Source: Saccharothrix violaceirubra (lineage in GTDB: Bacteria; Actinomycetota; Actinomycetes; Mycobacteriales; Pseudonocardiaceae). Taken from it: a stretch of 64,000 bases of DNA. Below, piece by piece: positions 17,601 through 29,125 of this stretch. The DNA lies in assembly GCF_014203755.1 (NCBI RefSeq), contig NZ_JACHJS010000001.1:2108001-2172000 (forward strand). The letters are read 5' to 3'. The notes under the pieces are model-generated. The model was not told the origin of the DNA. It searched no databases and saw nothing but the letters and a program-made list of their open reading frames with translations. Every line of letters starts with the position of its first letter. Position 1 is the first letter of the stretch. A program made the position numbers and the translations under genes.

Positions 17601-20600
17601 CCCGCGGTGGCCGCCCAAGAGGTCGCCCAAGAGGTCGCCCAAGAGGTCGCCCAAGAGGTCACAGCCCTGCCCGCGACCCCGTTGCAGGAGGGCTTCTACT
17701 TCCACGCCCGGGTCGACGCCGACGACTCGTACGTGGTCCAGGTCGTGTTCGACCTGCGCCCGGACCGGGCCGCCGTCCGGTCGCTGCTCGACCGGCACCC
17801 GTTGCTGCGCACGGGTTTCCACCAGGACGACCGCGGTCGTGTCGGCCAGGTGGTGGCCGAGCGCGTCGAGTCGCCGTGGCACGAGTACGACCCGGCGACG
17901 GACCCGGAGCGGGTGCTGGCCGCCGAACGGGCGTCCGCGTTCGACCTGGCCCGCCCGCCGCTGCTGCGCGCCGCCGCGCACGGCGACCGGCTCGTGCTGA
18001 CCCTGCACCACATCCTGGTCGACGGCTGGTCGCTGGGCCTGCTGCGGCGCGAACTCGGCGGCACGCCCGTCGACCCGGTCGACCACCGCGCCTACTTCGC
18101 GTGGCTGAGGTCCCGTGACGTCCCCGCCGCCCGCGAAGCCTGGCGGCGCGCACTGTCCGATGTGGACTCGACCCGGCTGGTCGAGGACCCCTCGCCCCGG
18201 CACGGCACGCACCGCGTCGTGCTGTCCCCGGACGTGAGCGGTCGGCTGGTCGGGCACGCCCGGACGCGCGGCCTGACCCTGGGCACCGTGCTGCACGGCG
18301 CGTGGGGCCTGACCCTGGGCGGCCTGACCGGGCGCACGGACGTCGTCTACGGCAGCACGGTCGCCGGTCGCCCGGCCGAGGTGCCCGGCATGGACCGCGC
18401 GATCGGTCTGTTCGTCAACACCGTGCCCGTGCGGCAGCGGACGCGCGCGACCGACACGCTCGCCACCGCGTTCGCCCGGCTCCAGGAGGAGCAGGCCGCG
18501 CTGCTGGACCACCAGCACGTGGGCCTGGCCGCGATCGGCGGCGGCGACCTGTTCGACACCCTCGTGGTGGTCGAGAACCACCCGGACGCGCCCGCCGACG
18601 TCGAGGTCCGCGACCGCGTGCACTACCCGCTGGCCCTGGTCGCCGTGCCGGGCGAGCGGATCGAGCTGCGGTTCAAGCACCGGCTGCCCGATGCCGAGGC
18701 CGCCGCGATCGCCGACCACGTGGTGCGCGTGCTGACCGTGTTCGCGGTCGACCCGGACCGGCCCGTGGCGTCGATCCCGCTCGTGGTCGACACCGGCGAC
18801 GAGCCCGCGACGGTCGACGTGCCGGACGCCACGCTGGTCGACCTGATCGCCGAGCGGGCCGCGCGCACGCCCGACGCGGTCGCCGTGGTCCACGAGGACG
18901 ACCGGCTCACCTACGCCGAACTCGACCGGCGGTCCACCGCCCTGGCCCGGCGCCTGGTCGGTTCGGGCCCGGTCGTCGCGGGCACGGTCGTCGCGGTCGC
19001 CGTGCCCCGGTCGGCCGAGCTGGTCGTGGCGCTGCTCGGCGTGCTCAAGTCCGGTGCCGCCTACCTGCCGCTGGACGCCGACTACCCGGCCGACCGCGTG
19101 GAGTTCATGCTGGCCGACTCCGGTGCGACGGTGGTCGTGCGGCCGGCGGACTGCCGCCGCGAGGACGCGCCCGAGGTCGCGCTGCCCGTCGTGGCACCGG
19201 ATTCGGCCGCGTACCTGATCTACACCTCCGGCTCGACCGGTCGGCCCAAGGGCGTGGTGGTCACGCACCGGGCGATCGTGAACCGCCTGGCGTGGATGGA
19301 CCACGAGTACCCGCTGACGCCCGACGACCGCGTACTCCAGAAGACGCCCGCGAGCTTCGACGTGTCCGTGTGGGAGTTCTTCTGGCCGCTGGTGACCGGC
19401 GCGGCCGTCGTGCTCGCCCGCCCCGACGGCCACCGCGACCCGGCGTACCTGGCCGCGACGATCCGCGCGCACGGGATCACCACGCTGCACTTCGTGCCGT
19501 CCATGCTGGCGGTCTTCCTGGACGTGCCGGAGGTCCGCGAGGACCCGTCGTGGGCGGCGTCGGTGCGTCGGGTGTTCAGCAGCGGCGAGGCGTTGACCGG
19601 GGAGGCGGCCCGGCGTTGGCACGACCTGACCGGCGTGCCGCTGCACAACCTCTACGGGCCGACCGAGGCCGCGGTCGACGTCACGTACTTCCCGTACACC
19701 GGTGCCGACGACGCGGTGGTGCCGATCGGCCTGCCGGTCTGGAACACGCGCGTCCACGTGCTCGACCCGCTGCTGCGGCCGGTGCCCGACGGGGTGCCGG
19801 GCGAGCTGTACCTGGCCGGCGTCCAGCTCGCGCGCGGCTACCACGCGCGGCCCGGCCTGACCGCGGCACGGTTCGTCGCGAACCCGTTCGACGGCGTGGG
19901 CGAGCGCCTGTACCGCACCGGCGACCTGGTGCGGCGGCGACCCGGCGGCGTGCTCGACTACCTGGGCCGCACCGACCGGCAGGTCAAGGTGCGCGGCAAC
20001 CGGGTCGAGCCGGGCGAGATCGAGGCCGCGCTGACCTCGCGCGAAGGAGTGCGGCGCGCGGCCGTGGTCGCCCGTGACCACCGGCTGCTGGCCTACGTGA
20101 CCCCGGCGGCGGTGGACACCGACGCGCTGCTGGCCGACCTGGCGACCGTGCTGCCCGCCGCGCTGCTGCCGCACGCCGTGGTGGCGTTGGACGAACTCCC
20201 GCTGACCCCCAGCGGCAAGCTCGACCAGGACGCCCTGCCCGTGCCGGGCGCCACGGGCCGACGCGAGCCGACGACCGACCGCGAACGCGTGCTGTCCGGG
20301 GTTTTCGCGGCCGTCCTGGGCATCGGGGCGCCGGGCGTGGACGACGACTTCTTCCGGCTCGGCGGCGACAGCATCACGTCCATCGCCGTGTCCACGCGGG
20401 CCCGCGCACTGGGTGTGGAGATCACGCCACGCGACGTCTTCGAGCACCGCACGGTCGCCGCGCTCGCGGCCGTGGCACCCGCGCCGGTCCGTGCCGAGGC
20501 GGCCCTGCCGGAGCTGCCGGCGGTGCCCGGCGCGGACGACGTCTGGCCGTTGTCCCCGCTGCAGGAGGGCCTGTTCTTCCACGCCGGTTTCGACACCGGC

Positions 20601-23600
20601 GCCCTGGACGTCTACCAGTCGCAGGAGACGATGGCCTTCGCGGGCCGGGTGGACGTCGACCGGTTGCGCGCGGCCGGCCGTGCCCTGCTCGCGGCCAATC
20701 CCGGTCTGCGGGCCGGGTTCACCGACGACGGGCTCCCGGGGCCGGTGCAGTTCCTGGCGTCGGCTCCCGACGTGCCGCTGCGCGTGGTGGACGTGGCCGA
20801 CGACGCCGAGGCCGAGGCGCTGCTCGCGGCCGACCGGCGGGAGCGGTTCGACCTGGCCGCGCCGCCGCTGTTCCGGTTCCTGCTGCTGCGTCGGCCGGCC
20901 GGCCGCGACCTGCTGGTGATCACCCACCACCTGATCCTGTGGGACGGCTGGTCGGCGTGGCTGTTCCTGGAACGGCTGCTCGACCACTACGAGGGCGTGG
21001 ACCGGGCGCCGGCACGCGGCTCGTACCGCGACTACCTCGTGTGGTTGGCCGCCCAGGACCACGACGCCGCCCTGGCCGCGTGGCGCACGGCCCTGTCCGG
21101 ACTGGACGAGCCGACCCTGGTCGCGAACGCCGACCCGGCGCGCGAACCCGTGCTGCCCACCGAGCACCACGCCGACCTGCCGCGCGACCTGACCGACCGG
21201 CTCCGGGAGCGGGCCAGGGCGGGCGGGCTGACCGCGAACTCGGCGTTCGGCGTGGCGTGGGCGATGGTCCTGGCGGGTCTGACCGGGCGCGAGGACGTGG
21301 TCTTCGGCACGGCCGTCGCGGGCCGCCCGGTCGAGGTCGACGGGGTCGAGGACGTGATCGGCATGTTCCTCAACACCGTGCCGACCCGGATCGCGCTCGA
21401 CCCGCGCGAGACCGTCGTCGACCTGCTGCGCCGCGTGCAGGACGAGCGCACCGCGCTGATGTCCTACGAGCACGTGGGACTCGGGGAGATCCAACGCGAG
21501 GCCGGGCACCGCGTCCTGTTCGACACGTTGTTCGTGCTGCGCACCGGCGACGGCGACGAACGCCGGGCCGCGCTGCGCTCCCGGGGCGTACTCGAAGTAT
21601 CCAATGTGGACGGAACGCACTTCCCGCTGACCCTGGTCGTCACGCCGGGCGCGACCACCCGGGTCACGTTGGCCGTCCGACCCGACCTGGTCGACGACGA
21701 CACCGCGCGGGCCGTCCTCGCCCGCTACACCACGATCCTGGCCCGCCTGGTCGACGACCCGGACGCGGTGGTCGGCACCGTCGACCGGCTGCCCGCGGCC
21801 GAACGCCGCGCGCTCGAAGCCGAGTGGTCCGCGAGCGCCGGTCCGACCAGTGAGGCGACGATCGCCGGCCTGCTCGCCGAGCAGGCCGCGCGCACGCCCG
21901 ACGAGATCGCGTTGGTCTTCGGGGCCGAACGCCTGACGTACGCGACCCTCCAACAGCGCATCGACGACCTGGCCCGGGTGCTCATCGGTCGGGGCGCGGG
22001 TCCCGAACAGGTCGTGGCACTGGCGTTGCCGCGCTCGATCGAGATGGTCGTGGCGCTGTTCGCCGTGCTGCGCACCGGCGCCGCCTACCTGCCGCTGGAC
22101 CTCGACCACCCGGCGGACCGGTCGCTGCTCATGGTCGAGGACACCCGCCCGCTGTGCGTGCTGTCCACGACGGCGGTCGGCCTGGTGCCCGACGCGTTGT
22201 GCGTCGACGACCTGCCCGAAGTCCCCGAAGTCGGGCCGTGGCCGGAGTTCTCCCTGGACCACCCGGCGTACGTGATCTACACGTCCGGGTCGACCGGTCG
22301 GCCCAAGGGCGTCGTCACGCCCTATCGCGGGCTGACCAACATGCGGCTCAACCACCAGGACGCGATCTTCGGCCCGGCGATCGCGGCGGCGGGCGGGCGG
22401 CGGCTGCGGATCGCGCACACGGTGTCGTTCGCGTTCGACATGTCGTGGGAAGAACTGCTGTGGCTGGTGGAGGGCCACGAGGTGCACGTCTGCGACGAGG
22501 AGTTGCGCCGCGACGCCGCCGCGCTCGTCGCCTACTGCGGGGAACACCGCGTCGACGTGGTCAACGTGACGCCGACCTACGCGCAACTCCTGCTGGAGGA
22601 AGGACTTCTCGACGGCCACGTGCCGCCGCTGGTCCTGCTCGGCGGCGAGGCCGTGTCGGAGGCGGTGTGGCGGCGACTGCGCGACACCCCCGGAACGTAC
22701 GGCTACAACCTGTACGGGCCGACCGAGTACACGATCAACACGCTGGGGGCGTCCACCTTCGACAGTGCCACGCCCACGGTCGGCCGGGCCATCCGCAACA
22801 CCCGCGCGTACGTGTTGGATTCCCGTCTGCTCCCGGTGCCGCCCGGATCGCCCGGCGAGCTGTACGTGGCGGGCATCGGGTTGGCCCGCGGCTACCACGA
22901 CCGGTTCGGGCTGACCGCGTCCCGGTTCGTGGCCGACCCGTTCGGCACGCCCGGCACGCGCATGTACCGCACGGGCGACCTGGTGCGCGCCCGCGCGGAC
23001 GGCAACCTGGACTTCCTCGGCCGCACCGACGACCAGGTCAAGATCCGGGGCCACCGGGTCGAACCGGGCGAGGTCGAGGCGGCCCTGGCCGCGCGGCCGG
23101 GCGTGACGCACGCCGCCGTGGTCGTCGACACCGGGCCGGGCGGGGTGAAGAGGCTGCTCGGCTACGTCGTCGGCACGGCCGACCCGGTGGCGTCGCGCGC
23201 CGCGCTCAAGGCGGAACTGCCCGACTACCTGGTGCCCGCCGCCGTGGTGGCGGTGGAGTCGTTGCCGTTGACCGTGAACGGCAAGCTCGACGTGCGCGCG
23301 CTGCCCAAGCCGGACAGCATCGGCACGGCCGACTCCCGCCCGCCGCGCACCCGTGCGGAAGAGGTGCTGGCCGGGGTGTTCGCCGAGGTGCTCGGCGTGA
23401 CCGGGGTCGGCGTGGCGGACGACTTTTTTGACCTGGGCGGGCACTCGCTGCTGGCCACCCGGGTGATCGGCCGGGCGCGCACGCTGCTCGGCGTCGACCT
23501 CGCGGTCCGGGACCTGTTCGACGCGCCGACCGTGGCGGAACTGGCCGCCCGCACGGAGAACGCGCCGGGCGCGCGTCCCCGCCTGGTCCGGTACGACCGG

Positions 23601-26600
23601 CCCGCCGAACTGCCGCTGTCGCACGCGCAGCGGCGGCTGTGGCTGCTCCAGCAGCTGGAGGAGACCTCGACGGCGTACCACTTCCCGCTGGTGTTCCGGG
23701 CGCGCGGGCCGCTGGACGCGGACGCGTTGCGGGCGGCGTTCGGCGACGTCGTGGCGCGGCACGAGGCGTTGCGCACGGTGTTCGACGACCACGAAGGCGT
23801 GCCGTTCCAACGGGTTCTGCCGCCGACCGCGCCGGAGTTCGTCGTGGTCGACGGCGTGATCGTCGAGGACCTGGTCCGGGCCGAGGTCGGGCGGCCGTTC
23901 GACCTGCGGGTGGACCTGCCGCTGCGGGCCACGCTCGCGCGGCTGCGCGCCGACGACCACGTGCTCGTGATCGTGCTGCACCACATCACCACCGACGAGT
24001 GGTCCGACCGGCCGTTCCTGGGCGACCTCGCCGACGCGTACCGCGCCCGCCTGGCCGGTGACGCTCCACAGTGGACCGAACTGCCGGTCGGCTACGCGGA
24101 CTACACGCTGTGGCAACGGGACCTGCTCGACCAGGTGGGCGAGCGGCAGCTCGCGCACTGGGCCGGGCGCCTGGCCGGACTGCCGGACGAGATCGTGCTC
24201 CCGGTCGACCGGCCCCGTCCCACCCGACCCACCTTCCGGGGCGCGCACGTCGACGTGGAGTTCGACGCGGTGTCGGCCAAGGGCGTGCGCGAGTTCGGCC
24301 GGGCCACCGGCACGAGCGCGTTCATGGTCCTGCAGGCCGCCGTCGCCGCGCTGCTGTCCCGACTGGGCGCCGGCGACGACGTCCCGCTGGGCGTGCCGGT
24401 CGCGGGCCGGGCCGACGAGGCGCTGGACGACGTGGTCGGGTTCTTCGTCAACACGCTCGTGCTGCGCACCGACCTGTCCGGCGACCCGTCGTTCCGGGCG
24501 CTGCTGGAGCGCGTGCGGGAGACGTCGCTGGTCGCGTTCTCGCACCAGGACGTGCCGTTCGAACTCGTCGTGGAGCGGCTCAACCCGCCGCGCTCGGCCG
24601 CGCGCAACCCGCTGTTCCAGGTCATGGTCGGCTACCACGGCCGGTCGGCCGCCGCGCCGGAGTTCGCGGGCCTGCCCGTCGAGTGGCTCGACCACCCGAC
24701 CACGACCGCGAAGTTCGACCTGGTGTTCTCGTTCACCGACACCGCGGACGGCCCGCTGACCTGCCGCCTGGAGTACGCGGTCGACCTGTTCGACCACGAC
24801 ACGGTCGTGCGGCTGGGCGACCGGCTGACCGCCCTGGTGGCGGCGGTGCTCGCCGACCCGCACGCGCCGGTCGGCGCCGTCGAGCTGATCGCGCCCGACG
24901 AACGCCGCCGGGTCCTGGAGGGGTTCAACGACACCGCGCGGGTCGTGCCCGAGCTGTCGTTCGTCGAGCTGTTCGCCCGGTGCGTCGCGGCGAAACCCGA
25001 CGACGTCGCCGTGGTCGACCGGACCCGGTCGGTGAGCTACGCGTGGTTGGACGCGCGCAGTTCCCGCATCGCGCGACTGCTGGCCGCGCGGGGCGTGGCC
25101 CGGGAGTCCGTGGTCGGCGTGGCCGTGCCCAAGTCGGCCGACCACGTCGCGACCGTGCTGGCGGTGCTCCGGCTCGGCGCCGCGTACCTGCCGCTGGACC
25201 TGTCGCACCCGGCGGACCGGATCGCCTACCTGGTCGCCGATTCCGGGGCATCGGTCGTCGTCACGACCTCCGACGCGCCCGTGCCGGTGGACGCGCTCGT
25301 GCTCGACACGCTCGACGCCGAACTCGCGACGTTCGAGGACAGCCCGTTCGGCGCCGGTCCGGCGTCGCTCGACGCGCCCATGTACGTGATCTACACGTCC
25401 GGGTCGACCGGTCGGCCCAAGGGCGTCGTCGTGCCGCACGAGGGCATCGCGAGCCTGGCCGCCACCGCCCTGGACCGGATGGCGCTGACCGCCGACAGCC
25501 GCGTGCTCGGGTTCGCGTCGGTCGGGTTCGACGTGGCCGTGTTCGAGCTGACCATGGCGCTGTGCGTCGGCGGTCGGCTGGTGTTCGCGCCCGACGAGGT
25601 GCGCGTGGCCGGTCCGGCGCTGACCGACTTCCTGCGCGACCGCCGGATCACGCACATGATCCTGCCGCCGTCGCTGGTCGCCGCGCTGCCCGCCGACTGC
25701 GACCTGCCCGACGGGTCCACGATCCTGGTCGGCACCGAGACCGTGCCGCCGGAGGTGATCCGGCGGTGGGCGGGCCGGCTGAACCTGCTCGCCGCGTACG
25801 GGCTGACCGAGGCCACGGTGAACTCCACGCTGTGGCGCGCGGTTCCGGACTGGTCGGGTGCCGTGCCCATCGGCGTGCCCGACCCGAACACGACCGTGTA
25901 CGTGCTCGACGACCGGCTGCGGCCTGTTCCGCCCGGCGTGGTCGGCGAGCTGTACGTGTCCGGTCGCGGCCTGGCGCTGGGCTACCTGGGCCGGTTCGCG
26001 TTGACCGCCGAGCGGTTCGTGGCCAGTCCCTTCGGCTCCGGCGCGCGCATGTACCGCACGGGCGACCGGGCGCGGTGGCGGGCGGACGGGTCGCTGGACT
26101 TCCTCGGCCGGGTCGACACCCAGGTCAAGATCCGGGGCGTGCGGGTCGAGCCGGGCGAGATCGAGGCCGTGCTGGTCCGCCACCCCGCCGTGACGCAGGC
26201 CGTCGTGGTCGCCGACCGGGAGGGCGACCTGGTCCGGCTCGTCGCCTACGTCGTCGGCGACACCGACGACGACCTGCGCGCGTTCGCCGCGCGGTCGCTG
26301 TCGGAGAACATGGTGCCGTCGCTGGTCGTGTTCCTCGACGGCCCGCCGCCGACCACGCCCAACGGCAAGATCGACCGGCGGGCGCTGCCCCGGCCCGACT
26401 GGTCCGCGCTGGCCGGCGACGACCGGCCGACCACGCCCGAGCAGAAGGCCGTGGTGGACCTGTTCGCCGAGGTGCTCGGTGTGACGCCGGGCGTGCACGA
26501 CGACTTCTTCGGCCTGGGCGGGCACTCCATGGCGTCGATGCGGCTGGTGGCCAAGGTGCGCCGCGAGTTCGGCGTCGACCTGACCCTGCGCGACGTGTTC

Positions 26601-27830
26601 GACGCGCCGACCCCGGCGGCGCTGGCGCTGCGGCTGACCGGTGCGACCGCGCGCCGTCCGGTGTTGCGGCGCTTCCCGCCGGGCGGGGTCGTGCCGACCG
26701 CGCCCGCGCAGCACGCGCCCCGGCCGGAGGCCTGGGACCACGTGCTGTTGCTGCGCGCGCACGAGCCGTTCGACGTGCCCGCGCTGGTCGCCGCGTGGGC
26801 CGACGTCGTGGCGCGGCACGAGCCGTTGCGGGTCGTGCCGCGCGACGGGGTGCAGCACCCGGTGTCCCCGGTGCCGCTGGAGATCGTGCCGGTGGACGAG
26901 GTGTCGTCGGCCGCCGCCGGGTTCGCCGCCGAACGCCCCGACCCCGGTGCGCCGCCGGTCCGGGCGCGGCTGCTGGTGGGGGAGGAGCACGGGTTGCTGG
27001 TCGCGATGGGCTACCACGCGGTGGACGAGTGGTCCGTGGTGCCGTTGTTCCGCGATCTCCAGCACGCGTACCGGGCGCGTTCGGCGGGTTCCGGTCCACA
27101 GTGGACCGAATTGCCGGTGTCCTACGCCGATTACGCGCGGTGGGCGGCCGAGGTGGTGGCGGCGGACGGCGAGCGGCAGCGGGCGTTCTGGCGCACGGTG
27201 ACGCGTGACCTGCCCGAGGTTTCTCCGGGTCGGCACCCGGCGGGGGTGGTGGACTTCGCCCTGTCGGCGGAGCTGCGCGCGGACGCCGAGCGGTGGGCCG
27301 CCGAGGCCGGGGCGAGCCTGTTCATGGCGGTGACGACCGCGTTCGCGGCCGTGGTGAGCCGTCGGCACGGCGGCGACCTGCCCCTGGGCACGCCGGTCGC
27401 GGGTCGGGTCGACGAGGAGTTGGCGGACCTGGTCGGCGCGGTCGCCAACGACGTGGTGCTGCGCGTGGACGCGGCGGGCGACCCGTCGTACGCCGAACTG
27501 CTCGACCGGGTCCGGGCGACCACGCTCGCCGCGCTGGACCACGCGGACGTGCCGGTCGAAGTCACACCCCGGTTCGTGGTGGTGCCGCACGAGCGCGCGG
27601 TACTGTCCACAATGGATGGAGGGGTCGGCGACCTGGTCGCCGTGCCGACCGGGACCACCGGCGCGGAGCTGACGCTCAAGTACTACGTGCCGGCCGCCGG
27701 GGCCGTGACGTGCCACCTCGTCCACGCGGCCGACCTGGTCGACCGGTCGGCCGCCGAGGTGCTCGCCGAGGACCTGCAAGAGGCGCTGCGCACCGCAGTG
27801 GCCACCCCCACCAGGAGGATCACCCGATGA
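14700..27830 (+). CDS. Tetramodular hydroxamate-siderophore NRPS (C-A-T x4 plus terminal C)
   Basis: About 4,376 residues. Order: C1 (~10-425), A1 (~430-885), T1 (Ser931), C2 (~1000-1365), A2 (~1375-1840), T2 (Ser1891), C3 (~1945-2360), A3 (~2390-2865), T3 (Ser2916), C4 (~2965-3395), A4 (~3420-3890), T4 (Ser3943), C5 (~3995-4370). No epimerase, thioesterase or reductase. GrsA-position readings: A2 DVWHFSLVDK (serine); A3 DMENLGLINK (ornithine/N5-hydroxyornithine, exact); A1 and A4 about DVWILVAVNK and DVFIIVAVNK, alike and unassigned, plausibly N-acyl-N-hydroxyornithine. The order X-Ser-hOrn-X and a terminal C domain resemble erythrochelin synthetase, which releases by diketopiperazine formation. 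C1 has HHLVADV, C2 HHILVDG, C4 HHITTDE; C3 and C5 have altered motifs. ATG 14700 is preferred over GTG 14694 for spacing to the G-rich ribosome-binding site. MbtH follows with a 4-bp overlap. Confidence 0.95.
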   Translation: MGNDAKARGGILPLTGAQTGIRLAQYREPGSPAYTVGWYLELRGPVDVDRLAAAVARAVAEAGPVHVRFTDEGQVPVEPDVPVDRLEFDSVSAARAFLLADARRPVDLGGPVQYQALVRVADDHVLWYQRFHHLVADVYTGVLLARRVRALYAGASDEVPHDPDALVRVDTAYRSSEAFARDRDFWLDRLADRPDPVRLVPRSAGLVRTVVRREFELGPMSSRTLIAAVAAYTHRVTGASDLVLGLPMTGRLDDTARTTPGMASTVLPLRVRVRPADTLAGIAAAVDREIAAIRPHSAYRGEETARDLGLRDGLPELVGPGVNVVGFDRDTAFPGLASSFHPLSLGPVDDLTTTFLPRPDGRVSVVFEADASVCAPAALADHERRFRRIAAADPDRPVGLVDLADEAERAAVLELGAAPREVDEVTWPGAFERQVALRPDAIALVCEDEVLTYAELNARANRVARALDVGPEDVVGLALPRTPDLVVALLAVLKAGAAYLPLDLDHPRERVDAMVADSGARLVLHALPEPHDDESNLDVPIGLDQAAYVIYTSGSTGRPKGVVVTHEGIGSLIATAVDRIGVTADSRVVQFASVGFDVAVWDLCMALGVGGRVVLVPAERRVAGEPLTSYIAEHGGTHMILPPSLVAALPPEHPLPEGAVLVVGTETVPTELIARWAGRMRVVAAYGLTEATVNSTLWHARPDWTEAVPIGVPDPNTRCHVLDAALRPVPVGVEGELYVGGRGLARGYHAQHGLTASRFVADPFGPAGARMYRTGDRARWRADGSLDFLGRADGQVKIRGFRIEPGEVESTLMTHPDVAQAAVRVLADHRDVKRLVAWVVGDVDPTAAREHVAARLPEYMVPAAVVPLAGPLPLTPNGKLDVAALPAPVWTATGDAPPTTPAEHVLVDVAADVLGVSPGVHDNLFELGLDSIAVMRVVSDARAAGLAVTPREVFEQRTVAALAAVARPAVAAQEVAQEVAQEVAQEVTALPATPLQEGFYFHARVDADDSYVVQVVFDLRPDRAAVRSLLDRHPLLRTGFHQDDRGRVGQVVAERVESPWHEYDPATDPERVLAAERASAFDLARPPLLRAAAHGDRLVLTLHHILVDGWSLGLLRRELGGTPVDPVDHRAYFAWLRSRDVPAAREAWRRALSDVDSTRLVEDPSPRHGTHRVVLSPDVSGRLVGHARTRGLTLGTVLHGAWGLTLGGLTGRTDVVYGSTVAGRPAEVPGMDRAIGLFVNTVPVRQRTRATDTLATAFARLQEEQAALLDHQHVGLAAIGGGDLFDTLVVVENHPDAPADVEVRDRVHYPLALVAVPGERIELRFKHRLPDAEAAAIADHVVRVLTVFAVDPDRPVASIPLVVDTGDEPATVDVPDATLVDLIAERAARTPDAVAVVHEDDRLTYAELDRRSTALARRLVGSGPVVAGTVVAVAVPRSAELVVALLGVLKSGAAYLPLDADYPADRVEFMLADSGATVVVRPADCRREDAPEVALPVVAPDSAAYLIYTSGSTGRPKGVVVTHRAIVNRLAWMDHEYPLTPDDRVLQKTPASFDVSVWEFFWPLVTGAAVVLARPDGHRDPAYLAATIRAHGITTLHFVPSMLAVFLDVPEVREDPSWAASVRRVFSSGEALTGEAARRWHDLTGVPLHNLYGPTEAAVDVTYFPYTGADDAVVPIGLPVWNTRVHVLDPLLRPVPDGVPGELYLAGVQLARGYHARPGLTAARFVANPFDGVGERLYRTGDLVRRRPGGVLDYLGRTDRQVKVRGNRVEPGEIEAALTSREGVRRAAVVARDHRLLAYVTPAAVDTDALLADLATVLPAALLPHAVVALDELPLTPSGKLDQDALPVPGATGRREPTTDRERVLSGVFAAVLGIGAPGVDDDFFRLGGDSITSIAVSTRARALGVEITPRDVFEHRTVAALAAVAPAPVRAEAALPELPAVPGADDVWPLSPLQEGLFFHAGFDTGALDVYQSQETMAFAGRVDVDRLRAAGRALLAANPGLRAGFTDDGLPGPVQFLASAPDVPLRVVDVADDAEAEALLAADRRERFDLAAPPLFRFLLLRRPAGRDLLVITHHLILWDGWSAWLFLERLLDHYEGVDRAPARGSYRDYLVWLAAQDHDAALAAWRTALSGLDEPTLVANADPAREPVLPTEHHADLPRDLTDRLRERARAGGLTANSAFGVAWAMVLAGLTGREDVVFGTAVAGRPVEVDGVEDVIGMFLNTVPTRIALDPRETVVDLLRRVQDERTALMSYEHVGLGEIQREAGHRVLFDTLFVLRTGDGDERRAALRSRGVLEVSNVDGTHFPLTLVVTPGATTRVTLAVRPDLVDDDTARAVLARYTTILARLVDDPDAVVGTVDRLPAAERRALEAEWSASAGPTSEATIAGLLAEQAARTPDEIALVFGAERLTYATLQQRIDDLARVLIGRGAGPEQVVALALPRSIEMVVALFAVLRTGAAYLPLDLDHPADRSLLMVEDTRPLCVLSTTAVGLVPDALCVDDLPEVPEVGPWPEFSLDHPAYVIYTSGSTGRPKGVVTPYRGLTNMRLNHQDAIFGPAIAAAGGRRLRIAHTVSFAFDMSWEELLWLVEGHEVHVCDEELRRDAAALVAYCGEHRVDVVNVTPTYAQLLLEEGLLDGHVPPLVLLGGEAVSEAVWRRLRDTPGTYGYNLYGPTEYTINTLGASTFDSATPTVGRAIRNTRAYVLDSRLLPVPPGSPGELYVAGIGLARGYHDRFGLTASRFVADPFGTPGTRMYRTGDLVRARADGNLDFLGRTDDQVKIRGHRVEPGEVEAALAARPGVTHAAVVVDTGPGGVKRLLGYVVGTADPVASRAALKAELPDYLVPAAVVAVESLPLTVNGKLDVRALPKPDSIGTADSRPPRTRAEEVLAGVFAEVLGVTGVGVADDFFDLGGHSLLATRVIGRARTLLGVDLAVRDLFDAPTVAELAARTENAPGARPRLVRYDRPAELPLSHAQRRLWLLQQLEETSTAYHFPLVFRARGPLDADALRAAFGDVVARHEALRTVFDDHEGVPFQRVLPPTAPEFVVVDGVIVEDLVRAEVGRPFDLRVDLPLRATLARLRADDHVLVIVLHHITTDEWSDRPFLGDLADAYRARLAGDAPQWTELPVGYADYTLWQRDLLDQVGERQLAHWAGRLAGLPDEIVLPVDRPRPTRPTFRGAHVDVEFDAVSAKGVREFGRATGTSAFMVLQAAVAALLSRLGAGDDVPLGVPVAGRADEALDDVVGFFVNTLVLRTDLSGDPSFRALLERVRETSLVAFSHQDVPFELVVERLNPPRSAARNPLFQVMVGYHGRSAAAPEFAGLPVEWLDHPTTTAKFDLVFSFTDTADGPLTCRLEYAVDLFDHDTVVRLGDRLTALVAAVLADPHAPVGAVELIAPDERRRVLEGFNDTARVVPELSFVELFARCVAAKPDDVAVVDRTRSVSYAWLDARSSRIARLLAARGVARESVVGVAVPKSADHVATVLAVLRLGAAYLPLDLSHPADRIAYLVADSGASVVVTTSDAPVPVDALVLDTLDAELATFEDSPFGAGPASLDAPMYVIYTSGSTGRPKGVVVPHEGIASLAATALDRMALTADSRVLGFASVGFDVAVFELTMALCVGGRLVFAPDEVRVAGPALTDFLRDRRITHMILPPSLVAALPADCDLPDGSTILVGTETVPPEVIRRWAGRLNLLAAYGLTEATVNSTLWRAVPDWSGAVPIGVPDPNTTVYVLDDRLRPVPPGVVGELYVSGRGLALGYLGRFALTAERFVASPFGSGARMYRTGDRARWRADGSLDFLGRVDTQVKIRGVRVEPGEIEAVLVRHPAVTQAVVVADREGDLVRLVAYVVGDTDDDLRAFAARSLSENMVPSLVVFLDGPPPTTPNGKIDRRALPRPDWSALAGDDRPTTPEQKAVVDLFAEVLGVTPGVHDDFFGLGGHSMASMRLVAKVRREFGVDLTLRDVFDAPTPAALALRLTGATARRPVLRRFPPGGVVPTAPAQHAPRPEAWDHVLLLRAHEPFDVPALVAAWADVVARHEPLRVVPRDGVQHPVSPVPLEIVPVDEVSSAAAGFAAERPDPGAPPVRARLLVGEEHGLLVAMGYHAVDEWSVVPLFRDLQHAYRARSAGSGPQWTELPVSYADYARWAAEVVAADGERQRAFWRTVTRDLPEVSPGRHPAGVVDFALSAELRADAERWAAEAGASLFMAVTTAFAAVVSRRHGGDLPLGTPVAGRVDEELADLVGAVANDVVLRVDAAGDPSYAELLDRVRATTLAALDHADVPVEVTPRFVVVPHERAVLSTMDGGVGDLVAVPTGTTGAELTLKYYVPAAGAVTCHLVHAADLVDRSAAEVLAEDLQEALRTAVATPTRRITR
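17613..17660 (+). repeat. Four 12-bp tandem repeats in the T1-C2 linker
   Basis: gcccaagaggtc is repeated four times without mismatch and encodes (AQEV)x4 between carrier domain T1 and condensation domain C2. The identical codons indicate recent slippage expansion. The segment probably forms a short helical or flexible linker whose length can vary between strains. Confidence 0.95.
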
Positions 27831-28021
27831 CGAACCCGTTCGACGACCCCGAAGGCCGCTTCCACGTCCTGGTCAACCACGAGGACCAGCACTCGCTGTG
27901 GCCGTCGTTCGCCGAGATCCCGGCCGGCTGGACCGCCGTGTTCGGGCCGGAGACCCGCGACGCCTGCGTGGCGTACGTGGAGGAGAACTGGACCGACCTG
28001 CGGCCGAAGAGCCTGCGCTGA
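27827..28021 (+). CDS. MbtH-like NRPS accessory protein
   Basis: 64 residues, full length for the family. Conserved residues: [15 protein letters not shown] and [11 protein letters not shown]. MbtH-like proteins bind adenylation domains and are often needed for their solubility and activity. Start ATG 27827 overlaps the NRPS stop by 4 bp and has AGGAGG 8 nt upstream, so it is translationally coupled to its client. A terminator-like hairpin follows 10 bp after the stop. Confidence 0.96.
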   Translation: MTNPFDDPEGRFHVLVNHEDQHSLWPSFAEIPAGWTAVFGPETRDACVAYVEENWTDLRPKSLR

Positions 28022-28030
28022 CGCCGTTGC

Positions 28031-28063
28031 CCGGGCGGGCCTTTCGGCGAAAGGCCCGCCCGG
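28031..28063 (+). terminator. Strong hairpin after the NRPS-MbtH unit
   Basis: ccgggcgggcctttc and gaaaggcccgcccgg form a perfect 15-bp stem with a 3-nt loop, 10 bp after the MbtH stop. It separates the biosynthetic unit from the import genes, which have their own iron box 21 bp further on. Confidence 0.88.
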
Positions 28064-28083
28064 ACTGGGGCGGACGGGGGAGC

Positions 28084-28102
28084 TTCGGTTAGCCTTCCCT
28101 AA
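28084..28102 (+). promoter_or_regulatory. IdeR/DmdR iron box before the importer operon
   Basis: TTCGGTTAGCCTTCCCTAA matches the 19-bp DtxR/IdeR consensus at 15 positions. It lies 21 bp before the first permease gene and 21 bp after the upstream hairpin, the expected place for iron repression of siderophore uptake. Confidence 0.8.
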
Positions 28103-28123
28103 ACGGTTCGAGGGGAGGTGCCG

Positions 28124-29125
28124 GTGTCACGCGACGCGATCCGCGGCTTCGGCCTGGCGGTGTCGTTCGCCGTGCTGGTCCTGGTGATGCTGGCCAGTCT
28201 GTGGATCGGCACCAAGGACATCCCGTTCACCGACACCTGGCGCCTGCTGTTCGCCGACGACGGCACCGGCGACGCGGCCCTCGTGCGGGCGGTGCGCGTG
28301 CCGCGGGCCCTGCTCGGCGTGCTGGCCGGTGCGGCGTTGGGCCTGGCGGGCGCGCTCATGCAGTCGTTGACCCGCAACCCGCTCGCCGATCCCGGTCTGC
28401 TCGGCGTGAACATGGGCGCGGCGGCGGCGATCGTGACGGCCATCGCCTTCTTCGGTGTCACGCACCCGACGGGCTACGTCTGGTTCGCCCTTGTCGGCGC
28501 GGCGATCGCGGCGACCGCCTGCTACGTCCTGGGCGCGTCCGGTCGGAGCACACCCACCCCCGACCGGCTCGTGCTCAGCGGCGCGGCGTTGACGTCCGTG
28601 CTGTACGCCTACGTGTCCGGGGTGCTGCTGCTGTTCCCGCACGCCTTCGACTCGTTCCGGTTCTGGAACGTCGGTTCGCTGGCCGGGCGGACTTTCGAGA
28701 TCATCGGCCAGACGGCGCCGTTCATCCTGCCCGGCGTACTGATCACGTTCCTGCTGGCGAAAAGCCTCACCGTGCTGGCGCTGGGCGACGAGGCCGGTCG
28801 GGCGCTGGGCGCCCACGCGGGCCGCACCCGGGCGTTCGGCATCCTGTCGATCACGCTCATGGCCGGTGCCGCCACGGCCGCGGTCGGCCCCATCGGCTTC
28901 GTGGGCCTGACCGTGCCGCACGTGGCCCGCATGATCGGCGGCACCGACCAGCGCTGGGTGCTGGCCTACTCGGCGGTGCTCGCGCCGATCCTGCTGCTGG
29001 TGGGCGACGTGGTCGGCCGGGTGGTGATCGCGCCCCAGGAGATGGAGGTCGGCATCGTGACCGCGTTCCTGGGCGCGCCGGTGTTCATCGCCCTGTGCCG
29101 GCGGCGGAAGTTGGCCTCGCTGTGA
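28124..29125 (+). CDS. Iron-siderophore ABC permease (FecCD family), first subunit
   Basis: 333 residues, mostly membrane helices. Hallmarks: RVPRALLGVLAGAALGLAGALMQSLTRNPLADPGLLGVNMGA, GWVSL-type coupling region GDEAGRALGAHAGRTR, and AAVGPIGFVGLTVPHVARMI, the cytoplasmic loop that contacts the ATPase. It pairs with the next gene to form the BtuC-like channel. GTG 28124 is preferred because GGGGAGG lies 5 nt before it; GTG 28118 is the alternative. The next gene starts in a 4-bp overlap. Confidence 0.93.
   Translation: MSRDAIRGFGLAVSFAVLVLVMLASLWIGTKDIPFTDTWRLLFADDGTGDAALVRAVRVPRALLGVLAGAALGLAGALMQSLTRNPLADPGLLGVNMGAAAAIVTAIAFFGVTHPTGYVWFALVGAAIAATACYVLGASGRSTPTPDRLVLSGAALTSVLYAYVSGVLLLFPHAFDSFRFWNVGSLAGRTFEIIGQTAPFILPGVLITFLLAKSLTVLALGDEAGRALGAHAGRTRAFGILSITLMAGAATAAVGPIGFVGLTVPHVARMIGGTDQRWVLAYSAVLAPILLLVGDVVGRVVIAPQEMEVGIVTAFLGAPVFIALCRRRKLASL

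Noticed and set aside
17680..18790. Epimerisation domain after T1
   Set aside because: The T1-A2 interval holds only ~370-390 residues and carries HHILVDGWS, a condensation motif. There is no room for E plus C.
14556..27779. Continuous ~4,400-codon ORF antisense to the NRPS
   Set aside because: It is the complement of a codon-biased GC-rich gene, which leaves the mirror frame free of stops. The translation is low-complexity (His, Arg, Gly, Val, Gln) with no domain, while the sense strand has a complete NRPS.
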